Below are positions 1 through 11,613 of a DNA stretch of 64,000 nucleotides, piece after piece. Position numbers and translations under genes: made by a program. The notes under the pieces were generated by a model that did no database searches, had not been told where the DNA came from, and saw only the letters and a program-made list of their open reading frames with translations. Source of the stretch: Acinetobacter lactucae. Its GTDB lineage: Bacteria; Pseudomonadota; Gammaproteobacteria; Pseudomonadales; Moraxellaceae. Positions within the stretch are counted from its first letter, which is position 1, and the number at the start of each line of letters is the position of its first letter. The DNA lies in NCBI RefSeq assembly GCF_001605885.1, contig NZ_LRPE01000011.1, positions 123,730 to 187,729 on the forward strand, in the 5' to 3' direction.

Positions 1-1394
<1,394 letters not shown>

Positions 1395-1548
1395 TTAATA
1401 ATTTTGGATGACCATGCAAAGAAATTTATCGGAGCTTATGGTCAATCCATTAATTTAAGAACGATACTTCATTTAACTCTTCTTATTCTATAAATAGCCT
1501 TATATTTTTTATCAAATTAAAACTTCAAATCAGATCACGTGAATTAAT

Positions 1549-1569
1549 GCTTTTTTTGCGAAAAAAAGC
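1549..1569. repeat. A/T-rich inverted repeat upstream of argG
   Basis: A perfect inverted repeat, GC plus seven T, a GCG spacer, then seven A plus GC. It lies just upstream of the argG promoter, in the 311-base gap between fadH and argG. It could be a weak terminator or a regulator site; nothing else is evident in the gap apart from the promoter. Confidence 0.4.
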
Positions 1570-1580
1570 ACCATGAATAG

Positions 1581-1589
1581 TGCTACAAT
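1581..1589 (+). promoter_or_regulatory. Extended -10 promoter of argG
   Basis: TGCTACAAT is a TGn-extended -10 element. No good -35 sits at 16-18 bases, which is usual for extended -10 promoters. It predicts a transcript start near 1596 and a leader of about 60 bases before the argG ATG at 1655. I did not find a convincing ArgR box. Confidence 0.5.
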
Positions 1590-1639
1590 AGCCGCCATTC
1601 AGAATTCTCAAGACCGCCTATATGGGGTCTTTTTCATAA

Positions 1640-2998
<1,359 letters not shown>

Positions 2999-3012
2999 TT
3001 TTCTTACTTAAT

Positions 3013-3042
3013 AAAAAAGCCACCGACAAAGGTGGCTTTTTT
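3013..3042. terminator. Bidirectional terminator argG / diguanylate cyclase
   Basis: AAAAAAGCCACC, a six-base loop, then GGTGGCTTTTTT: a 12-bp stem with a T-run on each strand, between two convergent genes. Confidence 0.9.
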
Positions 3043-3059
3043 ATTTCAAGCCTTAAAGT

Positions 3060-4322
3060 TTAAACAAGTTCTACTACTTCCAAAGGTTGATAATAAATTT
3101 GGTTACGACCAAGCTGCTTAGCCCGATACAAAGCTTGATCCGCAGCGTGAATTAATTTTTCCTGATTTACTTTAAAACCTTCTGTATAAACAGTAAAACC
3201 TAAACTAATCGTGACATGCTTAGAAACTAAAGATGCGGCATGAGGAATTGCTTGGCGCTCAATTGCTTTATAAATATTTGCAGCTACTGCATAGGCACCT
3301 TGAGCAGGTGTTTTCGGCAACAGCACCACAAATTCCTCTCCGCCATAACGGGCAACAAAGTCAACATGGCGAATCGAATTTTTAATTGCAGAGGCAATAG
3401 ATGAAATCACCTTATCCCCCATTTGGTGCCCATAAAAATCGTTATAATTTTTAAAAAAATCGATATCTATAAATAAAACAGCCAAGGGACGCTTTTCTTG
3501 CTTTGCACGATAGTAAAAAAAGTCGAACATCTCGTCAAAAGTACGTCGATTGGAGATATTGGTCAGTGCATCCTGCTGGCTTAAATGAAGTAACTCAGAA
3601 GCCTCAATACGTAAAATCTGTTCATTAAGTTCAGCAAGTTGATTATTTAAAAAAAGGCTTCTTTCTCTAGACGTGAGCATCGTACTAATTGAAAAACCTA
3701 AAATACAACTACCAAACAGCGCTCTTCCCAAAGCAATATAATCACAATTCGTTTGCAATAAAATCAATAGAGAAAAAACAAAAATAGCTGCTGTCAAACC
3801 TACATAAAGCATATGCAGAGGCTTTATTCCGCTTAAAATAAAACCAAGCATATATAAAAAAGAAAGTAGCAACATAGACTGATTTTTAAGGGCGACATTT
3901 CCCACGCTAAGAAGCAATATTGCATTAATAATAATGGTCAAAAATACAATGCCACAGGCTGCGATATAAAAATATTCAGTAAGACTTTTAAACTTTGCAA
4001 AGATCCAAAATAGTAGCAATGCACAAGCAATATTAATTGCACTCAGTAAGCAGTACACGAAGTCCCAAGTAATATACGGAACACCGATCACTAAATAGTC
4101 AGTGGGTAAAGCCAGTAAAATAAAAATGAGATAAGTTAAAATGCCGCTTGTTAAGAATTTAGAGATATTTTGTTTAGTTCGCTCAAGATTTAGGCACCAG
4201 AACTTTTTTTCTAATTGATGTGGCAAAGGTGTATTGGCATAACGGTGGGTATGTAGAGTTACTAAATATTCTATTTCTTCTTTTGCTTTGAGTAATTCAT
4301 GTACATTTCCCCTATTCGCCAC
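3060..4322 (-). CDS. Membrane-anchored diguanylate cyclase (GGDEF domain)
   Basis: Predicted to make cyclic di-GMP from two GTP at the inner membrane. Residues about 55-225 form roughly six hydrophobic segments without a sensor family I can name. A short linker helix (NNQLAELNEQILRIEAS) leads to a C-terminal GGDEF domain. The active-site signature RYGGEEF places GGEEF at residues 327-331, and RHVD lies five residues before it, matching the RxxD inhibitory site, so product feedback is expected. The metal-binding FIDIDFFKNYND motif is intact. There is no EAL domain. It is convergent with argG and divergent from pyrC. The signal sensed is unknown. Confidence 0.9.
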   Translation of the reverse strand: MANRGNVHELLKAKEEIEYLVTLHTHRYANTPLPHQLEKKFWCLNLERTKQNISKFLTSGILTYLIFILLALPTDYLVIGVPYITWDFVYCLLSAINIACALLLFWIFAKFKSLTEYFYIAACGIVFLTIIINAILLLSVGNVALKNQSMLLLSFLYMLGFILSGIKPLHMLYVGLTAAIFVFSLLILLQTNCDYIALGRALFGSCILGFSISTMLTSRERSLFLNNQLAELNEQILRIEASELLHLSQQDALTNISNRRTFDEMFDFFYYRAKQEKRPLAVLFIDIDFFKNYNDFYGHQMGDKVISSIASAIKNSIRHVDFVARYGGEEFVVLLPKTPAQGAYAVAANIYKAIERQAIPHAASLVSKHVTISLGFTVYTEGFKVNQEKLIHAADQALYRAKQLGRNQIYYQPLEVVELV

Positions 4323-4471
4323 TACTTGATTCCTGTCTCTTACACATTAACAAAATATAACATTATTTTTTAAGGCCTCTTCCGCTTTATTTTGCCATTT
4401 GTCCGTAATTCTCGTTACCATTTTCACACTTTATCGATTATCATTTGTTTTATTTCGAAGTTTGAACTGCC

Positions 4472-5506
4472 TTGGACTCTATTACCCTGCTCCAGCCAGA
4501 TGATTGGCATGCACATTTACGTGATGGTTTAGCATTAAAACGTACTGTACCTGATTTGGCCAAACAATTTGCTCGTGCGATCTGTATGCCAAACCTTGTT
4601 CCACCTGTAAAAACTGTGGAAGAAGCATTGGCTTACCGTGAACGTATTCTTGCTCATGTTCCAGAAGGTCTTAATTTTGACCCGCGTATGGTGCTTTATT
4701 TTACTGATTTCACTTCACCAGACGAAGTTCGTAAAATTAAAGAATCTGGACATGTAAATGCTATTAAACTTTACCCAGCAGGCGCGACCACCAACTCTGA
4801 TAATGGTGTAAGTGACATTCGTAAAGTTTATGCAGTCATTGAGCAATTAGAAGAACACCAAGTTCCGTTATTACTTCATGGTGAAGTGACTCATAACCAC
4901 GTTGATATTTTTGACCGTGAAAAACGCTTCTTAGATGAAGTTTTATCACCGTTATTAAAGCAATTTCCAAAACTTAAAGTGGTACTTGAGCACATCACAA
5001 CAAGCGATGCTGCGCACTTTGTTTTAGAACAAGACCGCAATGTCGCTGCAACAATCACGCCTCAACATTTATTATTTAACCGTAATGATATGTTGGTAGG
5101 TGGTATTAAACCGCATTTCTATTGTTTACCAATTTTAAAGCGTCAAACTCACCAGACCACTTTGCTTGAAGTTGCAACGAGCGGTAACCCTAAATTTTTC
5201 TTGGGTACAGATAGCGCACCTCACTCGCAAAATGCAAAAGAAAATGCGTGCGGCTGTGCTGGCTGTTATAGTGCACCTAATGCAATTGAACTTTATGCTC
5301 AAGCATTTGATCAAGTGGGTAAATTAGAGCGCCTAGAAGGTTTTGCTAGCCACTTTGGTGCAGACTTCTATGGTCTACCACGTAATACTTCTACTATTAC
5401 ATTGGTAAAAGAAGATAACCTCGTTCCAGAATCTTTTGATTATTTAGATGATCAAAAAATTATCCCGCTGCATGCCGGGAAAACGCTGCAATGGAGAAAA
5501 GTGTGA
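4472..5506 (+). CDS. pyrC: Dihydroorotase, TTG start
   Basis: Zinc enzyme of pyrimidine synthesis that cyclises N-carbamoyl-aspartate to dihydroorotate. Metal ligands are visible: H13 and H15 in DWHAHLRDG, the lysine that becomes carbamylated in [13 protein letters not shown], His in LLLHGEVT and LEHITT, and Asp in GTDSAPH. Length of 344 fits the class II (E. coli type) enzyme. The start codon is TTG at 4472; the first in-frame ATG would delete the zinc ligands HAH, so an upstream non-ATG start is required. The ribosome site is weak (GAAG 11 bases upstream). The 3' end overlaps rnt by 16 bases, so the two are probably co-transcribed. Confidence 0.95.
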   Translation: MDSITLLQPDDWHAHLRDGLALKRTVPDLAKQFARAICMPNLVPPVKTVEEALAYRERILAHVPEGLNFDPRMVLYFTDFTSPDEVRKIKESGHVNAIKLYPAGATTNSDNGVSDIRKVYAVIEQLEEHQVPLLLHGEVTHNHVDIFDREKRFLDEVLSPLLKQFPKLKVVLEHITTSDAAHFVLEQDRNVAATITPQHLLFNRNDMLVGGIKPHFYCLPILKRQTHQTTLLEVATSGNPKFFLGTDSAPHSQNAKENACGCAGCYSAPNAIELYAQAFDQVGKLERLEGFASHFGADFYGLPRNTSTITLVKEDNLVPESFDYLDDQKIIPLHAGKTLQWRKV

Positions 5507-6153
5507 CACAAGAAACCTCTGTCCCGGTCATTGGCCAACGTTTTCGTGGCTTCTTACCTGTTGTTGTTGACGTTGAAACGGCAGGTTTTAATGCCCAGAC
5601 AGATGCATTGCTAGAAATTGCGTGCATTCCAATTGTGTATGATGCTCAGGGACAATTTGTCCCTGGTCCAGCATTTCATGCGCATATTAACCCGTTTGAA
5701 GGGGCTAATCTCGATCGCCGTTCGCTAGACTTTATTGGTATTGACCCATTCAATCCAATGCGTATGGCAATGGCTGAAGATGAGCGCACCGCATTACGCC
5801 GTATCTTTAAATCGGTGAATGAAGTCCGTAAACAGCAGCATTGTACGCATGCAGTGCTAGTTGGTCATAATGCGCATTTTGATCTTGGCTTTGTACAAGC
5901 AGCAATTGCACGCACAAGCACAAAAAACCAAAATCCATTCCATAGTTTTTCAGTGATGGATACGGTGACTTTAAGTGCTGTAATGTTTGGACAAACTGTG
6001 CTTGCGAAAGCCTGTATTCAAGCTGGAATTGATTTTGACGGCAAAGAAGCGCACTCTGCTTTGTACGATACTCAGAAGACTGCTGAACTGTTTTGCTATA
6101 TTTTGAACAAACTGTCGCCTTACCTCCTTGACAGTTTGGTGGCGGCTTCTTAA
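5491..6153 (+). CDS. rnt: Ribonuclease T
   Basis: 3'-5' exoribonuclease that trims the 3' ends of tRNA and other stable RNAs. It belongs to the DEDDh family: D27 and E29 in VVDVETAGF, an Asp in [11 protein letters not shown], and the final His/Asp pair in [17 protein letters not shown]. Length of 220 is usual. It starts inside the end of pyrC in another frame. The last 26 bases carry the promoter of the following tRNA-Glu, a neat link because RNase T acts on tRNA. Confidence 0.95.
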   Translation: MEKSVTQETSVPVIGQRFRGFLPVVVDVETAGFNAQTDALLEIACIPIVYDAQGQFVPGPAFHAHINPFEGANLDRRSLDFIGIDPFNPMRMAMAEDERTALRRIFKSVNEVRKQQHCTHAVLVGHNAHFDLGFVQAAIARTSTKNQNPFHSFSVMDTVTLSAVMFGQTVLAKACIQAGIDFDGKEAHSALYDTQKTAELFCYILNKLSPYLLDSLVAAS

Positions 6154-6156
6154 GAT
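6128..6156 (+). promoter_or_regulatory. tRNA-Glu promoter inside the end of rnt
   Basis: TTGACA at 6128-6133, a 17-base spacer, and TAAGAT at 6151-6156. The -10 overlaps the rnt stop codon. A GC-rich stretch (ACCGCC) follows the -10, as in stringently controlled stable-RNA promoters. The transcript would start near 6163, about nine bases before the mature tRNA. Confidence 0.75.
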
Positions 6157-6171
6157 ACCGCCATCCTCAAC

Positions 6172-6247
6172 GTCCCTATCGTCTAGAGGCCTAGGACATC
6201 GCCCTTTCACGGCGGTAACCGGGGTTCGAATCCCCGTAGGGACGCCA
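6172..6247 (+). tRNA. tRNA-Glu (anticodon TTC)
   Basis: 76 bases including an encoded CCA. The acceptor stem GTCCCTA pairs with TAGGGAC, the anticodon loop CCTTTCAC holds TTC, and the T arm reads CCGGGGTTCGAATCCCCG. A single tRNA, not part of a cluster; no integrase or repeated attachment site follows it. Confidence 0.97.
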
Positions 6248-6407
6248 TACTTTCTCCTTATAAAATCCTTTTCTCTTTTGCTTTTAAACATTCTGTTTAT
6301 TTTTCTAATTTTCTGTATTTCGTAATAAAATACACTTGTACACATATATCACCAATCCAGTATTTCCTTTACATAGATTTACAATATAATAATTCCTATT
6401 TTTATAC

Positions 6408-6422
6408 TGATATTTATTATCA
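6408..6422 (+). promoter_or_regulatory. Possible Fur-type operator upstream of siderophore receptor
   Basis: TGATATTTATTATCA is a near-perfect palindrome (TGATA/TATCA arms) resembling half of a Fur box. It lies 12 bases before the receptor start and just after a TATAAT at 6385-6390. Iron repression would fit the gene. The match is short, so this is tentative. Confidence 0.4.
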
Positions 6423-6434
6423 ACAAGGTTTTAA

Positions 6435-8549
6435 ATGGATCTTAAGCTTCGCCTTCTCTCCCTGAGCATCGCTCAACTATGCTGTATTTCAAGTGCTTTC
6501 GCAGAAACCAATGGTTCCTCAACGACTCTTGCTACGATTAAGATTAAAGCCCAGCAAGCTGCTGACCAAGCCTATAAAGTCGATAGCTCAAGTAGCGCAA
6601 CACGTAGCGAAGTCGCATTAAAAGATACGCCACAATCTGTCAGTGTAGTGACTCAAAAAGTAATTGAGGATATTGGTGCGACACGTTTAATCGAAGCGCT
6701 TGATTTGGCTGGCGGCGTTACTCGCGCTAATAACTTTGGTGGTCAAGGCTTAACAGGGTTTAACCTGCGTGGTTTCACTAGTGGTGAGTTTTACCGAAAC
6801 GGATTCCCGATTAATCGTGGTTATCCAAACGCTCCCGATAGCAACACTATTGAACGTGTAGACGTTTTACGTGGCCCCTCTTCTAGTTTATATGGCCGTG
6901 GTGATCCAGGTGGTACGTTTAATCTAATTTCAAAAACACCAAAGTCTGAGCAACAAACCACTTTAGGTGCTCAGTTTAGCAGTGAAGGTTTATACCGCAC
7001 TACTATAGACACTACAGGTACTATTCCAAATGCAGAAAACGTTGGCTATCGCCTCAATGTGATAGCAGAAGGCGGCGATAGTTATCGCGATCATGTCGAA
7101 TCCAAACGATATGGAATTGCACCAGTCATCCAATGGCAAGCTTCTGATGCAACCAAAGTTACTTTTGAAGCAGATATCTTACGAAATCAGCATCCACTTG
7201 ATCGTGGGCATACGCGCTATGCAGGTCAGAAATCATTTAACAGTTCACCCGAAACCTATTTATGGGAAACAGGCAAATATAACAACCGCCTTTACAATGA
7301 TAATGACATGACTCAATTACGAGTTGAGCATGACTTAGGAAATGACTGGAAACTTAATGCGGGTGTGCAATATCTACATGGCAAATTATATGGCTATGCG
7401 GTAGAGGCAAATGGCATACAGGCCGATGGAGAAACTTTAGACCGAAATTACAACTATCGAGAATTAAAATGGCAAGATACAGATGCCCAAATTAATCTAA
7501 CAGGTAATTTCCAACTTTTAGGTTTAGCACATACTTTAGGGACTGGGCTTGAATATGAAAATTATGATTATAAGTCATATATTATTCGCTCAAGTGGAGA
7601 TGTCGGTAGCTACCCTATTAATATTTATAATCCAGTTTTAGGGCAACCTTTACCTGAGCTTAATCGTGTTACCACCCATGATCGCGAAAATTTAAAAACA
7701 ACTGCTCTTTTTGTACAAGATCAAATTGATTTAAATCAGCGTTTAAGTGCACTGTTAGGTTTGCGATTTGAACACTATGAGCATGATTACAAAAACCTAT
7801 TACCCAATACGGCAAACTGGAATACCAGTCATGATGCATTTATTCCGCGTTTAGGTTTGGTTTTTAAAGCACGTGATGACCTTTCATTCTATAGCAATGC
7901 TGCAAAATCATTTAAACCAAACACTGGTGCTAGCCGTAATGGAGAAGGTTTTGACCCAGAAGAAGGCATAGCTTACGAGTTAGGCTTTAAATGGCAAGGA
8001 CTCGACAATATGTTATCGGTCGACTCTGCCATTTTTTACGCAAAAAAAGAAAATGTCTTAACTCTAGATCCTGTAGATTCAGCCTATAAAGTTGCTGCTG
8101 GTGAAGTTCGCAGCCAAGGTATTGAGCTAAATATTGCAGGTCAAATTACTCCAGCTTGGAAAATTATTGGTGGATATGCCTATACAGATGCAGAAGTGAC
8201 TAAAGACAACACTCTGCAAAAAGGAACCGCTTTAGCCAATATTCCAAAGAATAGTTTTAATCTTTTAAATATCTATGAATTTCAAGATGGCCCCTTACAA
8301 GGCTTAGGTCTAGGAATTAATCAGAAATATATTGATAAGCGTGCAGGTCAAACAGCCAATAGTACTTACACCATGAAAGGTTATGCAGTTACAGATTTGG
8401 TTTCTTATTATCAGGCAACACCAAAACTTCGTCTTAACTTAGATGTGAAGAACATTTTTGATAAAGTTTATGATGAAAGTGCTTTCAATTTATATGCTTA
8501 TCCGGGTGAAACACGTACTGTTCAATTGGGTATGAACTATACATTCTAA
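6435..8549 (+). CDS. TonB-dependent siderophore receptor
   Basis: Outer-membrane gated channel that takes up an iron-siderophore using TonB energy. A signal peptide ends near residue 23 (SSAFA-ETN). The plug domain follows (about 50-165) with ALKDTPQSVSVVTQ, the NLRGF motif and IERVDVLRGPSSSLYG, which are typical of the hydroxamate/catecholate receptor group (FhuA, FhuE, FoxA). The rest is a beta barrel ending in the usual aromatic residue (MNYTF). ATG at 6435 has AAGG six bases ahead. It is flanked by tRNA-Glu and a terminator, with no siderophore synthesis or export genes nearby, so it may serve a foreign siderophore. The ligand cannot be read from sequence. Confidence 0.92.
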   Translation: MDLKLRLLSLSIAQLCCISSAFAETNGSSTTLATIKIKAQQAADQAYKVDSSSSATRSEVALKDTPQSVSVVTQKVIEDIGATRLIEALDLAGGVTRANNFGGQGLTGFNLRGFTSGEFYRNGFPINRGYPNAPDSNTIERVDVLRGPSSSLYGRGDPGGTFNLISKTPKSEQQTTLGAQFSSEGLYRTTIDTTGTIPNAENVGYRLNVIAEGGDSYRDHVESKRYGIAPVIQWQASDATKVTFEADILRNQHPLDRGHTRYAGQKSFNSSPETYLWETGKYNNRLYNDNDMTQLRVEHDLGNDWKLNAGVQYLHGKLYGYAVEANGIQADGETLDRNYNYRELKWQDTDAQINLTGNFQLLGLAHTLGTGLEYENYDYKSYIIRSSGDVGSYPINIYNPVLGQPLPELNRVTTHDRENLKTTALFVQDQIDLNQRLSALLGLRFEHYEHDYKNLLPNTANWNTSHDAFIPRLGLVFKARDDLSFYSNAAKSFKPNTGASRNGEGFDPEEGIAYELGFKWQGLDNMLSVDSAIFYAKKENVLTLDPVDSAYKVAAGEVRSQGIELNIAGQITPAWKIIGGYAYTDAEVTKDNTLQKGTALANIPKNSFNLLNIYEFQDGPLQGLGLGINQKYIDKRAGQTANSTYTMKGYAVTDLVSYYQATPKLRLNLDVKNIFDKVYDESAFNLYAYPGETRTVQLGMNYTF

Positions 8550-8552
8550 AAA

Positions 8553-8587
8553 AAATGCGCCATTTCAGTTATTGAAATGGCGCATTT
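8553..8587. terminator. Bidirectional terminator after siderophore receptor
   Basis: AAATGCGCCATTTCA, loop GTTAT, then the exact complement TGAAATGGCGCATTT: a 15-bp perfect stem between two convergent genes. Confidence 0.88.
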
Positions 8588-8590
8588 GGT

Positions 8591-9835
8591 TTATGCAGAC
8601 TTACGCGAATTCACTTGTCCTTGAATCACCGCTTTAATATTGCCTTTGGCATAATTTAAAAACACCACAAGTGGTGAAAGTTTTGGATTTGGCTTTTTCC
8701 CTTTGCCAATCGTTTTAAATTGAGCTGCATACCAAATAATTTCCATAATTGCCATTTTATCGACAAATGGTAAGCCTGTTTTAATTGGTTTTACAGCATA
8801 GCGAACATCTTGTCCTGCAATTAAACGTTCTGTTAAATCAGTTTCTACTGCAAATGGACGAGCAATACCAATAAAGTCACAAGCACCACTTTCAAGTGCA
8901 GCATTCATGCCCTCTACGGTACGGAAACCACCTGTTACCATGAGTTTACACTTAACATGTTGACGGATTTTCTCTGCAAAATCTAAAAAGTATGCTTCAC
9001 GTGCAATCGTGCTTGCTTTACGTTTATCCGCCTTAGCTCCAGCCATTGCTGGGGCCTCGTAAGTACCACCTGAAATTTCAATTAAATCGATACCAGCTTC
9101 ATCCACTGCTTTAAATACTGAAATTACATCTTCTTCGCTAATACCACCGCGCTGGAAGTCGGCCGAGTTAAGCTTCACTGAAATAATAAAATTTTCTGAG
9201 GTTGCTTCACGTACCGCTTTATAAACCTCTAATAAAAAACGGCTACGATTTTCAACTGAACCACCCCATTGATCTGTGCGCTTATTGGTTAATGGCGATA
9301 AAAACTGACTGATTAAATATCCATGTGCACCATGTAATTGCACTCCTTCAAAACCTGCTTTTTCACAGATTTGAGCTGCTGTGGCAAAACGTTTAATAAT
9401 ATCTAGAATTTCATCATGAGTTAATTCACGTGGCGTTCCAAACATGGTTGCTAAAGCTGGGCTAAAAGGTACGGCTGAAGGCGCTACGGTTTCTTTATTT
9501 AAACCTTTTGGACACTGGCGACCTGGGTGCGATAATTGAATCAACTGAACCATGCCATATTTTTTACCTAATGCCGCCCACTCTTTTAAGCGCTCTAGGT
9601 CACGTTCAGTTTCAATAACTACAACACCCGGTTCATTTTTTGCTCCGGCATTTACCATGACATTACCCGTAATTGCACAGCCAAGCTCACCTTTTGCCCA
9701 TGCACCATATAGACCCAAATGTAAGTTATTTGGTTGGCCTTCATAATTTGCAAGCGCTTCACTCATTGCGCCTTTAATAATTCGGTTTTTAAAGGTGGTA
9801 TTGCGTATCGTGATGGGTTGAGCAATCTGGTTCAT
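8591..9835 (-). CDS. NADH:flavin oxidoreductase (Old Yellow Enzyme family)
   Basis: FMN-dependent TIM-barrel reductase of activated alkenes or related substrates. The family's substrate-binding HGAHGYLISQFLSP motif is present, as are FMN-site features RTDQWGGSVENR and the C-terminal phosphate site GGFRTVEGMNAALESG...DFIGIARP. Length of 414 is that of a single-domain member; unlike fadH at the window start it has no iron-sulphur or pyridine nucleotide domain. ATG at 9835 is preceded by GAGG. It is monocistronic. The substrate is unknown. Confidence 0.85.
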   Translation of the reverse strand: MNQIAQPITIRNTTFKNRIIKGAMSEALANYEGQPNNLHLGLYGAWAKGELGCAITGNVMVNAGAKNEPGVVVIETERDLERLKEWAALGKKYGMVQLIQLSHPGRQCPKGLNKETVAPSAVPFSPALATMFGTPRELTHDEILDIIKRFATAAQICEKAGFEGVQLHGAHGYLISQFLSPLTNKRTDQWGGSVENRSRFLLEVYKAVREATSENFIISVKLNSADFQRGGISEEDVISVFKAVDEAGIDLIEISGGTYEAPAMAGAKADKRKASTIAREAYFLDFAEKIRQHVKCKLMVTGGFRTVEGMNAALESGACDFIGIARPFAVETDLTERLIAGQDVRYAVKPIKTGLPFVDKMAIMEIIWYAAQFKTIGKGKKPNPKLSPLVVFLNYAKGNIKAVIQGQVNSRKSA

Positions 9836-10020
9836 GGTAACCTCTTTTTTGATTTTTAGAGCAATTACTCTAATTTAAATGAGTTATTGGGCATGTCAAG
9901 GCATAATCGTTAACTGACAATAGCACATGTCAATTTTAAAGAATATAAAAATATGCAACTTTTTGCATAAAATACAAATTTTAATTATTTTATTTAAAAA
10001 CAATCAATTAAAGTCTTTTT

Positions 10021-11613
10021 TTAAAGAGATGCTTTAATTAATTGTCTGGTATATTTAGTTTGAGGCTTAGAAAATAGGAGTTCAGTTTCCTGATATTCCA
10101 CAACTTTTGCATGACGTAATACCATTACTTTATGGCACAGTGCTTTCACTATATTGAGATCATGACTAATAAAAATATAACTTAACTGCTCGGTTTGCTG
10201 TAATTGTCTCAACAACTTGATCATGGCTTTTTGCGTGGTCCGATCTAAGGCAGAGGTAGGTTCATCCAAAATTAAAAGTTTAGGCTGAACCACCAAGGCT
10301 CTAGCTAAGGCCACGCGTTGACGTTGTCCGCCTGAAAGTTCATGAGGATAACGATGTTGAAAATCTTCAGCCAATTCAACCTTTACCAATACAGATTCAA
10401 CTTGCTGCTTTATCTCTTTATCATTCACAGCTTTTAACTTTAACCCTTCAGCAATAATCTGCCCTACTGTCATACGCGGGTTTAAACTGCCAAATGGGTC
10501 TTGGAATACAAGTTGAAAATCTGATCTCATCAACCGTAGCACTTTTGGCTGTAGCTGATTCAAATCTTGACCTAAAAAAACAATCTGCCCTTTACTCTGA
10601 ATAAGCTGAACCAAAGCGAGGGCTAAAGATGACTTACCCGCACCACTTTCACCAACCACCCCAAGCGATTCACCTTGAGCAAGATCAAAACTCAAATCTT
10701 CTATAGCGGTGAAATATCCTTGAATACGATTTAAAATTCCTTTTCTTATCGGAAACTGCACGCTGAGGTGCTGTACTGATAAAACATTCTGTTGAGTGGG
10801 TCTAGATTCTACTTTTCCAAAATCATGATCTAATAACTGTGCTGTATAACTTGTTTTAGGATTTGCAAAGATTTGGCTCAGTTCACCTTGCTCTATTACA
10901 CGCCCACTTTGCAATACAATAAGTTTCTCAGCATAGCGATGTACTAAATTTAGGTCATGGCTAATTAAAATAAGTGCCATTCCATATTTGCTTTGCAAAG
11001 ATTTTAATAGCTCTAAAATCTGTATCTGTAAAACCACATCCAATGCAGTAGTAGGTTCATCGGCAATCAAAATTTTAGGCCGAAGCGCCAATGTCATCGC
11101 GATCATGACACGTTGTCTTTGTCCACCAGAAAGCTCATGCGGATAGCGTTTTAAAATTTGCTCTGGTTCAACAATTCCCACATCTTTAAGCAGTTCAACT
11201 ATTTTTTGTCGAACTTCAAGTTTTGAGAAACCTGATAATAGAAGGTTTTCCCCTATAATTTTTTCAACCCGATGGAGCGGATTTAATGCTGTAGCAGGCT
11301 CCTGAAAAATCATAGCAATTTGTCGACCACGTAAATTTGATTGAGCTCTCTCATTTAACTCAAGCATGTTTTGTGAGCCAATCCAGACCTGACCTGTTAT
11401 TTCTAATTTTTCTTGTAGCAAGCCCATTATCGCTAAGCAGCTCATCGATTTACCTGAACCGCTCTCGCCAACAATAGCAAGTGTTTCCCCTTCACTTAAG
11501 TGGAAATTCAGGTCATCCAATAAAACCTTTTGGGCTTTGGTTTGAACCGAAAGATGCTCTACCTTTAATAAAGTTGAAATGGTCTTTAAATTATTTTCTT
11601 GGGTCAAACGCAT
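10021..11613 (-). CDS. yejF: Peptide ABC importer, double ATPase subunit YejF
   Basis: Two ATPase domains in one chain power the YejABEF importer. Each half has a Walker A (GESGSGKS and GESGAGKS), an LSGGQRQR signature and a Walker B (LIADEPTTALD and LILDEPTSALD), with oligopeptide-transporter type C-terminal extensions. I start at ATG 11613, giving 530 residues: GGGAGG lies nine bases ahead. An in-frame TTG at 11631 is upstream of, not behind, that site. It overlaps yejE by 23 bases and is the last gene of the operon. No clear terminator follows in the 185-base gap to the reductase. Confidence 0.9.
   Translation of the reverse strand: MRLTQENNLKTISTLLKVEHLSVQTKAQKVLLDDLNFHLSEGETLAIVGESGSGKSMSCLAIMGLLQEKLEITGQVWIGSQNMLELNERAQSNLRGRQIAMIFQEPATALNPLHRVEKIIGENLLLSGFSKLEVRQKIVELLKDVGIVEPEQILKRYPHELSGGQRQRVMIAMTLALRPKILIADEPTTALDVVLQIQILELLKSLQSKYGMALILISHDLNLVHRYAEKLIVLQSGRVIEQGELSQIFANPKTSYTAQLLDHDFGKVESRPTQQNVLSVQHLSVQFPIRKGILNRIQGYFTAIEDLSFDLAQGESLGVVGESGAGKSSLALALVQLIQSKGQIVFLGQDLNQLQPKVLRLMRSDFQLVFQDPFGSLNPRMTVGQIIAEGLKLKAVNDKEIKQQVESVLVKVELAEDFQHRYPHELSGGQRQRVALARALVVQPKLLILDEPTSALDRTTQKAMIKLLRQLQQTEQLSYIFISHDLNIVKALCHKVMVLRHAKVVEYQETELLFSKPQTKYTRQLIKASL

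Noticed and set aside
6128..6325. Short open frame running through tRNA-Glu
   Set aside because: It spans the end of rnt, the tRNA promoter and the tRNA; it is a chance frame.
6172..6434. tRNA-Glu as attachment site of an integrated element
   Set aside because: No integrase, no repeated tRNA 3' end and no mobility genes follow; the siderophore receptor ends in a normal terminator before core genes.
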